Below, piece after piece: positions 11,382 through 22,261 of a stretch of DNA of 64,000 nt. Every line of letters starts with the position of its first letter. Position 1 is the first letter of the stretch. The stretch comes from Coriaria nepalensis (Eukaryota > Streptophyta > Magnoliopsida > Cucurbitales > Coriariaceae): positions 1,302,001 through 1,366,000 of the forward strand of contig CP114485.1 of assembly GCA_027186245.1 (NCBI GenBank). The letters run 5' to 3'. Made by a program: the position numbers and the translations under genes. The notes below the pieces were generated by a model, which was given only the letters and a program-made list of their open reading frames with translations, was not told the origin of the DNA and made no database searches.

Positions 11382-13294
11382 ATGCCTAGGTATGATGATC
11401 GTTATGGTGGTACTCGGCTCTATGTTGGTCGCCTGTCATCACGAACCAGGTCTCGTGATCTCGAGGACATTTTTAGTAGATACGGAAGGTATGAGATTCT
11501 CACCTCTCTGAACATCTGATTATGCTGTGAGCGCTATTTTCTGTTGGATTTATGACATTTCAAAACTTTACCCCTTTGAGCTCTCCTCTTTGTATCTGAA
11601 AACATGAGCAGAACCACTATCTGTTTTAATTTCTTAACTTGTTCCATTCGTTGCTGTTTACTTCCTTTCTTGAAGTTTACTTGGACCATAAGATGTTAAA
11701 CTTTTGTTTTGTAACCCTGGGGATTCATGGTAAAGGGTGTAGATCCTGGCCTTTATTAGGAGAGAGGTGCTATTTAATATAAATGAAAAGCATTCCACCT
11801 TCCCACGTGTCCGTGTGGTTTAACTTGAATGATCTTGTTGAAGGTCTATTGGCTTTTGCCAAACCTGGAGGTCTATGGTGAGATGGTTCCCATTGGTGGA
11901 TTTGGCGAGTCTTTCTATTATGTTATTGCGTGTTATTATGGAAATGCCAAGATTCAAAGAGTGGTGTTTAGTTCATCTGTGAGGGGCGAGGTATCAAACC
12001 TTCGATACTAGTTGTCATGATGGCCTTACTGTTTCTGGAATCCGTTTACGCAGAGTACGCGATGTGGATATGAAGCGAGACTTTGCCTTTGTTGTATGTA
12101 CTTCCTCACTCTGCTCTCTTTCTTTTCTCATTTGTTCTGTGTATATAGTTCCACTTTCTTCTCCCCTGACAGCATATGTTTAATGGTTTGCAAGTATCAC
12201 CTTTTCTCTTTCTTTGGATTCTCTAATAACAGGAATTTAGTGATCCACGGGATGCTGATGATGCAAGGTACGGTTTGAATGGTAGGGATGTTGATGGAAG
12301 CCGTCTCATCGTGGAATTTGCCAAGGGGGTATGGTTTTAGTTAATTCATCTGGTTACCTGCAAAGTTTTCTTGGAAAATATATCACTATTTCTTTTGACT
12401 GTATTTTAAGGTTCAGCGACTATTAACTTAGGCTGCATTTTCAGGTACCCCGTGGTCCGGGTGGATCCCGTGAATATCTTGGGAGAGGTCCTCCTCCCGG
12501 ATCAGGTCGCTGTTTCAACTGTGGAATTGATGGCCACTGGGCTAGAGACTGCAAAGCTGGGGATTGGAAAAATAAGTGTTATCGCTGTGGTGAACGTGGT
12601 CACATTGAGAAAAACTGCCAGAACAGTCCGAAGAAATTCAAGTATGCTTCTTTCTGCCTTCATCAGTAGATGCAAATAATTTTTCCCTGAGATAGTTACT
12701 TATCGTTATATTTGTATGGCACAAAAGAGGGAGGAGCTATTCACGTTCTCCATCTCCACACCGTGGTAGAAGCCGAAGCCGTAGCTACAGCAGGGGCCGT
12801 AGTTACAGGTTAGTCCTTATAGAAATTCATTCAATACAAAATGTGTACTTGTTCATTTGAGTTGAATCTTTTATGTACTGACTTATTGAGGTCTATGCAG
12901 CCGATCTCGATCACCAGTGAAGAGAGGTCGTAGCCTTGATCGTCATGAGAGAAGATCAAGGAGCCCAAGAGACAGCCCGAGCCCGAGGCGTCGTGGTTCA
13001 CCACCGTCCAGAGGAAGGAAGCTCAGCCCAACACCCGATAAAAGAAGCCCACGGGTAAGAGGCAGCCCATCCCCAAGGGATAATGATAGTCCCAGGAGGA
13101 GCAGAAGCCCCAATGATGATGCTGAGAGGGAAGGAAATAGGAGTGGAAATGGGAATGGGCGGAGCTATCACAGCCCTGCTGAGGAAAATGGCCATAGTCG
13201 TAGTGCTAGCCCCGTTCCAAGGGAGGAGAGGAGCCCTATTGATGAAGATGATAATAATCATGGCTCCCCAAGAGGTGGCAGCGAGTCTTCCTAG
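11382..13294 (+). CDS. RS2Z33: RS2Z-type SR splicing factor (two zinc knuckles)
   Basis: Six coding exons: 11382-11488, 12054-12093, 12233-12328, 12445-12641, 12728-12808, 12901-13294, giving 304 residues. The protein is a nuclear pre-mRNA splicing factor. Domains: one RRM (about 11-81; RLYVGRL and RDFAFVEF are the RNP motifs), two CCHC zinc knuckles at 104-117 and 126-139, then an RS domain rich in RSRSPSP and an acidic SP tail. This order is unique to the plant RS2Z subfamily (RS2Z32/33). A 5'UTR intron from about 10909 to 11376 is likely, with the acceptor TTGCAG just before the ATG. Intron 1 (11489-12053) is the longest coding-region intron and matches the site where RS2Z genes are known to make regulated alternative transcripts. 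RS2Z32 and RS2Z33 cannot be told apart here. Confidence 0.95.
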
Positions 13295-13849
13295 ACCGCC
13301 TCACCATGTGCTTGTTTAATTTACTAGAGTTTTTTTTATTTTTCGTAGCTACCTTATGGATGATTTCATCGTTTTAATTGACATTGCTTTTGGGCTTTAT
13401 AGTCTGCATGGTCTTCTCACTCGAATGCAATGAATCTTCGAAACTATGCTTTTTGCTATTTAATGAAGCTATCATTTATCTATATCCTTTCTTGTTCATT
13501 CAATTTGATTCTGGATGTTTATAGAGCTTCAGGCTTGATTAGGAATTCATTCATGCTATCGAAAATTCCATCGTGTAGGCAAACAACCATCGGAATCTCA
13601 AAACTTATAAAAGTTCATAGCGGGGTCTATAAATGGACAATATGGACATCAAATAGTTCAAGGAAAGGAGAAGCTTTGCAACATGTCACTCTAAACTAAG
13701 AAAGCAAGGAAGAGAGAAGAAAAAAAGTAAGATAAATATGTTTACGTGCTTTCCGTATATGTACACATTGTTGGCTTCCGCCCTAAAACCAAGTTGAAGG
13801 CCCAAGGGTGAGAGGAATTCATCTGGGCAGAAGTTCTGATTGCGATAAA
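13295..13849. other. Convergent 3' region between RS2Z and MAEA genes
   Basis: The two genes converge; this stretch should hold both 3'UTRs. No other feature is evident. Confidence 0.5.
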
Positions 13850-16301
13850 TTATGATATGTAGGCCTTTACTAGATCCGAGTAGTTGCATAAAAAACCTGT
13901 CCTGGGACATGTTATTTTACCATTGTTCCTCCTGGCCATATCTTTGAGTGCCTGTTCAACAAGGAAGAGGATAAAAGTCAAGAAGCTAAATCTTGTTCAT
14001 TTCCTGCCAAATGATGCCAATTGCTAACCTTGGTGCTGTAGACATATCCATTGGGTAAAACCTGTGGAGGGTTCTCTGCGTCCATAAGCTCTTTAGTTAT
14101 GTAGCAAACAATCTTTGAGTGATGTTGTTTAGAGTAAGGTAATGGTAATGCCAGCTTCCGAAAACTCTCCTGTGATAAAGGGTCTTCTTTGGTGCAATCA
14201 TCCTTGTAGCAATATCTGAATCAGTTCAAGGCTAACTTATCTAAAACAAAGGGAACCACGATTAGATAAGGAACTTCCAACTACAAAGCAAAACAGTCAT
14301 ACGGATACGGAGTTTTTAGAGCTGACAAGCCAGCTTGCAGGTAAATATTCAGCAAAGGCTCAAGTGTCATGCCATATAAGTTGCAAAATTCCTGTTTAAA
14401 CTGGTCTACCAGGTAATCCCATTGCTTTGGTTCAAATAAATTCTGCAAAGCATAAAAGAAGAAATCAATCATATTTTCAGACCATCAATTCAAAGAACAA
14501 GCTTTACATTAAAGTAACATGCATATAACAATCTACAAATGTCTTAGCATCACCAATTAATGAAATTTTTTTCAGATCAAGAGAAGAGTTCACCTTGTAT
14601 CTAGCACACTCAGTACCGCTCTTGAAAGCCAGTGTTGCCATGACCCGCTGCAATTCTTTCATATGACTAGCTCCCCAAGGAGCAAGGTACTTTCGAGAAT
14701 ATGTTATAGCTTGTAAACTGTTTTCAGCTCGTACCAACTCAATGAACTCTTGTAGTCTCAACTGAAATTCGAATTTGCTCTGTCATAACACAAACAATCC
14801 ATGCTGAGGAACTGGATACACGATAATTCTGCTTGAAAAATTCCTCTCTCCATTTTTTCCCCTTTTTTCTTCTACTATAAAAAGTGGTATTTTATACCTT
14901 TGACTTCTTTAACCTTGACTTGTTATCAGCACACCAAGCTAGAGCAGGAGCAACCTCCTTGTTTTGAAGAGCATCAACAACTTTTTTTGCTTCTTGGTAT
15001 ACATCAATGTCGACAAGGTCCTGGCACACACGGTCAATCAACACACAACATCGATCTCAGTTCTTATTACACGCCTATTCATGGCTCATCATATAAAGTT
15101 CTAATTTTCTCCAATATGTGAATTGTATCATGTAGTTCTTCAACCTTAATCCCAGAAAAGAGTACTAGATGCAGTGATGCCAACATATGAAGTTCTAATT
15201 TTCTCCTTCCCCAGGTGCCAAGCTACAGTATCATTTTTTCAAAGGTCATGACTCATGATGCAGTGATGCCAACATATTTATCGTTATCATGGTAGCTCAA
15301 CCAAATAACCATAAATAAACAGATACGGTCTTTGAAAATTTCAACTCAAAGCATCCTATAACAGAAACTAGCTCGAAAGCTCCTCAACACTGATTATCCG
15401 TATAGTATGCAAGGTGCCTAACTAAGAACATAACCGTTTTTCAATTCTCTTTGGCTGAAGAACTAAAAGTATACAATTAGGTGTCCACAAATTTACAGCA
15501 TTCCATTTATGAGAGCAAGCAAGTATAAGAACCTGTATATTGCTATTTCCTGCCAACTTCGCAGCAGTGTTGAAGTATGACATCCGCAACATGTAGTCTA
15601 TCAGAATCCTCTTCACACGTATATTGTTCCATTCTGAAAAATTATCTGTATCTGCTGATTCTAAATGATCGAGTCTAGCCCTGCACTTCTGCGCTTGCAA
15701 GTGCTCGATATGACTTCCTTCTTCCAACTTAACCAACAAGAAACAAAATAATAATTAAAATTTGACGAGTATCAACTTATTACTTGTAAATATAATAATT
15801 ACAGAACCATTAGCCGATTTAACGAACTTCTAATCAAGTTACAACTCAGATACTACTGTCGCCACTGAAGGCGAGTCCTGGATCAAATCAAATAATATCG
15901 TTTTTCAAGAGCGCAAAAATCAAGCACTCTATCGCTAACTTATTATATGGAAAATAAAAAAAGCTAGGGTCCATTTAATTAATTACCTTTCTCTTCAGCC
16001 CCTGCAACCTAGAAACGAACGAGTTGAGATGGTTTACAGCCTCATCCGTTGAAATATGATCACGTTCGGATGCTTCACTAACGCCAAAAATCACAGCCGA
16101 AATTTCTTTCTCGATAGCGCGATGATTGGCGCGGATCGTCTTCTTGTAGTTCTCGAAGGGTACCTTAACGAACTGGTGCTCCAGCTTCAGTGACTCCGAC
16201 GATTGGATGAGCTTTGCAGGTGGAGGGCCGATTACTTTTGCATTTTCATGGACCGTGGCGGTGGTAGTGGCGGAGCCGTTGGGAAGGGGATCCATTTCCA
16301 T
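13850..16301 (-). CDS. MAEA/GID9-like subunit of the CTLH/GID E3 ubiquitin ligase
   Basis: Seven exons on the minus strand, in transcription order 16301-15987, 15727-15533, 15020-14898, 14779-14594, 14442-14309, 14215-14029, 13951-13850, giving 413 residues. The protein matches the MAEA family: N-terminal helical region, a LisH motif (DYMLRMSYFNTAAKLAG, about 150-165), a CTLH/CRA region (WCADNKSRLKKSKSKFEFQL around 200-220), and a C-terminal RING-like segment (TCPRTGFLC). In yeast and animals this subunit pairs with RMD5 to form the catalytic core of the GID/CTLH ligase. The start is the ATG at 16301 (MEMDPLPNG). The intron at 14216-14308 has an unusual GTATCC donor. The third-largest intron (15021-15532) contains duplicated segments. 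Length agrees with the Arabidopsis homolog (about 418 by recall). Confidence 0.93.
15096..15277. repeat. Interleaved short duplications within a MAEA intron
   Basis: Two words are each present twice: a 17-base unit (AAGTTCTAATTTTCTCC) at 15096 and 15190, and a 21-base unit starting GATGCAGTGATGCC at 15168 and 15257. The order A-B-A-B suggests a local segmental duplication of about 90 bases with later divergence. Confidence 0.6.
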
Positions 16302-17881
16302 CAACGCAGTGGAGAGACAGAGAGCGTCGAAGGGTATTCTGATTTTCCGGAAAAAATAGTAAAAAGGAAAATAGTTTAGGAAAATAAACTTTAACCCCTT
16401 TAGTTTGTAAAATATAAATTTAGTCCAATAAGCTACGGAGAACTATACTTAGTACAACAAAATATATCTAAATACCACCAAGGGCCCAAATATTTGTCCT
16501 GAAAACGACATTAATAATTTCAGTCATAATTGTCCAGACTGTGAAGAAAACGACATTAATCAGTCGCACGTTACAAAATTACAAGGATGCCACCATAATC
16601 TCGTGCATACTCGATTTCAACCCCAATTAAATAATATCGCCTTTATGAGTCCCTCTTTTCCTCCTTTTCACCCGCCTTTTCAGCTTCATCCGCGGCAACA
16701 AAAATTTAAAAAATTTACGTACTGGACAAACATACCCTTCAATTTGTAAAAGAAGACGCACGGCCTCATCACTCTCTTCTCTCTGAACTTTGTTGCCTTC
16801 CGTTTGTAACGAACTCTTACGCCGCCGTTAAACTCAGACGCTCTTTAAACGGGCTTAAACGCCGGCCAGTTTTAGTTCGTCTTTTAGATGCATTACTCCA
16901 GATTTGAATTTCGAATAACAGTGAGAAGAATCCGATCAATTGTTACTAATCATCATAATCAAGTGAGTTATTTTTATTATTTTGTTTTCGATCCGTGTTG
17001 AATTTTAGTTTTCTTTGTCTTGTTCTGTATTGTTCTGATTCTGAAGAGGAAAGTTGAGTAGAAGACTTTCTAAGCTGTGCATCTTTGTTTTGTGAATTCT
17101 GGGTTCTGTTTGGATGCCGATAAAGAGGGGGGAGGATATTCGATCTGAAGTTTTTACTAATTTTTCTCTTTTTAATTAATCAATTCTTAGCAATCAAACC
17201 ATGACAATCCTAGAATTGCATAGAAGGATCACTCTACTGGACCAGGTGGCTAGTAAACACCTTACAGGAAGAAAAAATTGTGAGGTTATAGAGGTCTATC
17301 GTCGACAAACACGTGTAGTAATCGGTGTTATAACATGAATTAGATCGAATCAAACTCTCTGACACATCTGTTTTCTTGAGTTATTTTTATCCAGCAACTT
17401 TGTACTGAAGGTCTGATCGATCTCACGTGCTCAGATTTTTTTAATTTTTACATATAAATATAAATATAAATCTACGTCAAACTATTCGTTGGAAACGAAT
17501 CATTAGAGTAGAAATGCTATGGTTCCTGAGTTTTGAAGCCAAATTTTAAGGTTATTAGCTTTTCTTGCTGAGTAATTAGGATTTTCTTTCTCTGATATTA
17601 ATGTGTTGTTCTTGGGTAATCATTAACTATGGTTTTCTATCAAGTCTGAGTGTTATCGCTCTCTGCCTACCTCTCTGTATAATAATTACAGTGCGAATTT
17701 GTAACTTGCTTTCATGATTTATTTTCCATAATTAACATCTGGAACTTGCATGAGTTGTATTTCATAAACAAGATTGAACATACCTTTCTCTGTTTTGCTT
17801 CATCTCATAGGTGCGGTAGTTTCTAGAGACTAGAAGCTCATTATTATCTTAAACAGTTGGCAATTCATTGAAGAGTCGCAC
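16302..17881. other. Divergent promoter and 5'UTR intron of the coiled-coil gene
   Basis: MAEA (minus) and the coiled-coil gene (plus) diverge here. A likely 5'UTR exon of the latter ends at 16962 with donor GTGAGT, and an acceptor CTCATAG ends at 17810, implying a 5'UTR intron of about 850 bases. No other gene is visible. Confidence 0.5.
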
Positions 17882-20800
17882 ATGAAGAAACTCTTCTTTT
17901 TCCGATCATCTTCAACTAGCAACGGAAAGAAAAATAATGCTGATTCTCCACCAACTGATAAGCAAGCTTACTGGGAGCATCAATCCGAAGGTGGGTCCGA
18001 TTTTCAAGCCAACTACAAGAGTGTGAGGGGTAATTTCCATAGCCCTAAGGGCTTGTTTCCCAAATCTTCAAGGCAAATAGATGATATACAGAGCACCAGT
18101 GCGAGTCCTAAGCTCATAAGGAGTCGATCTTTGTCTTCAGCTGCCTTTCTTAGTGGAGGGTCCGGACAGGTCAATATTTCAGGATTGGTTGATCAGACTA
18201 GGTCTCCTTCTAAAGTGAGTAATGGTGCTTCATATCAGCAACGTGATCATCCATCCCGGTGAGATTATTTATCTGCTGAATTTCAATCCAAGAAAAGCTA
18301 GTTGTAAATTTAGTACACTATTTTTCATCAAGTATTTTGTAATTACATAACTCTAATTGTGAAGCCTGCAATGTCTGACAGTTGCCGAACTCTAACTCCA
18401 GAGAGGGACTATAACACCAGCTGGTTCAAAATGTCAAACACCCGAGATGCGCCTGGGATTGGATTGGAGAGGCCAGCTTCGTCTGTTTCATCAGGGAATT
18501 CTTCGCCTAGCTCTAGTCATGTATCTAGTAGAATATTGGACCGCTATATTGATGGAGAGCAACATGAGCAGAGGAGCAGGCCTAATAGTAACAACGGATA
18601 TGGAAATAGTAGGGGATGGAAACCGCCTCGTGTTCAGCATATGGCTCAAACATCACCAGTGCATAGTATCAGAGAGAAGCAGAGATCGCATTCATTCAGA
18701 GAAGATAAAATTCCTCAGTTTTTTCCCAAGACAGGAAAATGGTCAGAACATAGGATTGAAAAAAGATTGCCAGGGAGATTTGCAGAAGATGTTATGAGAA
18801 TCAAGACTCAAGATACTTGTGCTAGACCCTTCTTAGATTCTAACTCAGATAGAATTGCTGAGAAGTGTTTTCCAACAGATGAGGAGGCTTACTCGTATGA
18901 CACTGAACATGACTTCGAAGGGGAAAGGTTACAAAAAAGAGTCCAGGCTGCTGAGGAAAGGGCCATGCTTTTATATGATGAACTTGACAGGGAAAGCTTT
19001 CGACATGGCAGTGGGTTTGATGTGCCAGATTTGATTCAGACAATTAAGAACCTGACAGAGGAGAGGATAACCATGGCCCTTGAAATTTCGGGCCTCTTAC
19101 GATCTAGAATTTCTGAAAGAGCTTCTGCAAAAGAAGATATCAGATTGGCAAAGGCAGAACTGCAGTCCATAACCCAGAAACTGGAGAAGGAGAAGAGTGA
19201 GATGCAATCGGTATTAGAGAAGGAACTAGACAGAAGGTCCACTGACTGGTCAGCCAAGCTTGAGAAGTACCGTTTAGAAGAGGAAAGGCTTCGTGAGAGA
19301 GTCCGAGAGCTAGCAGAACATAATGTTTCAATTCAAAGAGTAGTCTCGTCTTATAATGAGAAGGAAAAGGAGAGGGAAAGTAGAATTTCATATTCAGAGC
19401 AAAAACTCAAGGACCTAACGCCGAGGATGGATGAAATGACAGAAGAAAATCATTATCTACAGCAGAATCTTGCTGAATTAGAAGAGAAGTATAGGGCAGA
19501 AAAGGAAGGTAGAGATTGCATCGCAAGGAATTTGGAGGAGAAGGAAAATGAATGCAAGGAGTTGCATAAATCCATCACAAGGTTACTTAGAACCTGCGGT
19601 GAACAAGGGAAGACCATCCATGGCTTGGGAGAAAGATTTATTGAGAAATTTGGTGATCAACCAGTGGAAATGCTTGATAAGCAAGTGGTGAAATTGCAGA
19701 TGGAGAAAGTCAGGTTAGCAGGAGTGGAACTGGCATTGAGACAAGAGTTAGAATCTTGCAGAATCGAGGTCAATTCTCTTCAACAGGAGAATATTAACAT
19801 GTTGAGCCGCTTAAAAGACAATGGAAATGGGAGTGGTTTCTTAACCTTAAAGCTGGAAAAGGAGATGGGGTCAAGAATTTACTGTCTACAAAATCAAGGG
19901 TTATCATTGCTAAATGAGAGTTCTCAATACTGTGCGAAGCTACTTGAGTTCATCAAAGATAAAGCAGTCCAGATTCGAGAAATTGATCAGGGAATGGAAG
20001 CCATCAAAAATAGTTTAGATGGTGAATTTGTAATGGAATCAGAAATGAAAGTTCAGAGCTTCAAGCGCGGAACAGATAGCCTGACAAGAAGTTTGCAGAT
20101 GGCATCGACATTTTTGGTTGAGAAGTCCTGCCTTGCTGCTTCAGAAATTCATTTTCAGGGAAAGAAAGCAGATGGATCAGTTCAACTAGATAATCAATAT
20201 TCAAAGGTGAGTATTCTCTGGATTCTGGATTCTGGAACTGGTATCTAGAGTGAGAATCATTAACATTAATGTACTTGATATCTTCTCTTGCTTGTACAGG
20301 AGGATGTTATCAGAGCTGAGCTCAAAGCAGAAACTTTATTAACGAGTTTATTAAGAGAGAAGCTATACTCTAAGGAGATGGAAGTGGAGCAATTGCAAGC
20401 CTTACTGGCAACCGCAGTAAGAGGTAATAGCGTACTGAGAGGTGAAATCCAAAATGTAATGGACAACATTTCTTGCCTAACCCACAAGCAGAAGGATCTT
20501 GAACTTCAGGTACTGTTCTTTTTCTTTTTTTCCCCCTATATGTGACTTTAGTGGGAGTCTGTTTAAATTTTAAGTTGTGCAGATTGTTCCTAGTATTTCT
20601 GTAGTCAAATCATGAGAGATGGTCTTATTCTTGGTCGCAGATGCTAAAGAAGGACGAGATCATAGACCGGCTTCAAAATGACCTCCACGATTCTACAAAG
20701 GAATTAGCAATTGTAAGGGGAATACTACCAAACATATCCAAGGACAGAGATATGATGTGGGATGAAGTGAAGCACTACAGTGAAAAGAACATCGTACTGA

Positions 20801-20958
20801 ACTCAGAAGTAGATTTATTGAAGAAGAAGGTAGAAACTTTAGATGAACAAATACTGTTGAAGGAAGGTCAGATTACAATCCTTAAAGACACACTGGGGAA
20901 CAACTGTTTTGACCTGCTAGCCAGTCCTGATTCTACTCGAGAATTCCTTCTGCAATAA
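17882..20958 (+). CDS. Plant-specific long coiled-coil protein
   Basis: Four coding exons: 17882-18258, 18382-20206, 20300-20509, 20641-20958, giving 909 residues. The N-terminus (MKKLFFFRSSSTSNGKK) and a Ser/Arg-rich, low-complexity first third are followed by long heptad-rich coiled coils (about residues 290-560 and 690-890; many EEK, LEKEKSE, KDLTPRMDEM-type stretches). I recognise a plant family that starts this way and carries LDRYIDGEQ and KxRSHSFRE motifs, but I do not know an established function; older annotations compare it loosely with centrosomal or myosin-tail proteins. No transmembrane segment or enzyme motif is seen. From memory its Arabidopsis counterpart is near At2g37370, adjacent to an ABCG and an RS2Z gene, as here. 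Confidence 0.85.
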
Positions 20959-21295
20959 TAACCAGAAAAGTCATCGAGGTGGTAAGGCGAGTATACATAA
21001 AATTACACACAATTTGAATGTATTTCATAAGATGCCGTGTCCTTTGCATCTTTTTCTCCTTTTCTTCTTCTTTTTGTTCGAGTGTTTGATAAAGAAAGAT
21101 AAAACTTACATGATTCTTTTGCAAGAGAATTCAATTTTGTATGAATCTGATTGATGTCATTGCTTCGTTTCAGAAAAAGGTCACCTTGGAAGAGACAAAA
21201 AGTCTTAAAATTATGTCATCGATTGCATTTAAAGCTCTGTAATGCCCTTCCCGGAATAAAAGACTATATTTAGACGAGTCTAAAATTTTATATGT
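20959..21295. other. 3' region between coiled-coil and ATS3-like genes
   Basis: Probable 3'UTR of the coiled-coil gene. No other coding exon or repeat is seen. Confidence 0.45.
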
Positions 21296-21843
21296 TCAGT
21301 CCTCCCTAGAGAAGCTAGCAAGTTGTGGCATAGATCCCCTATTTGATTGACAATAATTGAATCCATACCATACATTTTCCAGCACGAATGTTCTGAAATA
21401 GAACATGTAAGAGATTGGAACCAGAATATTACCGCCCCGTTGGTGCCTAAACACTCTTACCCAATCAGGTCTCCAGCCATCTGATCCAACTTTCTTCAAA
21501 TACAAAGAGCAGATGTTGCTACTCATGCATGGCCTCCTTGCCTCAAACAAGTCTATGACACATCTTCCAAACCCACCATATACTCCACCCCGTTTCTTCA
21601 AAACATCTTTAGGGCATATAACAACTTGGGGTTCTTCAAAGGCTTCACTATGACCCAGGTTCCATATAGCCGTCCAGAGTCGCTGACTCTGATACTAACA
21701 TGATCTATTGTTTCAGTGGAAGGTAAACATGTCGTCTCGATCTCGATGAAGTAGGAGCAATTCTTTTTGGTTTCTTCGGTTGCCAAAGAGATGATAAGGA
21801 TGGTGGATAGGGTGAAATTGATTAGAATGCTTGTGTTTTTCAT
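21296..21843 (-). pseudogene. ATS3-like PLAT-domain secreted protein, frameshifted
   Basis: The minus strand encodes an embryo-specific protein 3 (ATS3) homolog in two overlapping frames. The first part (ATG at 21843) gives a signal peptide and NCSYFIEIETTC...DHVSIRVSD, then ends at a TGA at 21600-21598. The second frame, shifted by one base, continues with GRCVIDLFEARRPC, ICSLYLKKVGSDGWRPDWVRV and VWYGFNYC to 21296. These are consecutive blocks of the ATS3 PLAT/LH2 fold, including its conserved cysteines. The shift lies between the two blocks, where a TTTT run occurs, and no plausible intron fits. Either a recent pseudogene or a one-base sequence error is possible; apart from the shift the gene looks intact. 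ATS3 proteins are small secreted plant proteins of uncertain role. Confidence 0.7.
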
Positions 21844-22261
21844 TGGCAATAAGCTGCAGTTTGTTTCTGTGAAAGGGCAAGTGAATTATGCTTTGAGGCG
21901 TATACAATGCAAAGAGCTGCTTTAATTATATTCCTTGTGGATAAGAAAGAGAGTGAAAATGGATCAACTTTTGCCTCTTTTACTTTTTGAACAGTTAAAA
22001 GGATCACTAGCATCATTATGCTATTCCAGATCACTTTCGTTTCCTCACAACTTTGCTACAAAAAAAATGTGGCATAGATTGGTGCAAATTTCTTATATAA
22101 GTTGATTATGAAGCATTAAACACCTAAAATCACATGATCTACCTTATAATAATTAAAATGAGTAGATACACTATGATACATCGAATACACAAAACGGTGT
22201 AATAATGTCGCATGGAGGGTAATGGACGCACCAGTGACCACAAGGATACATACCGTCGAGA

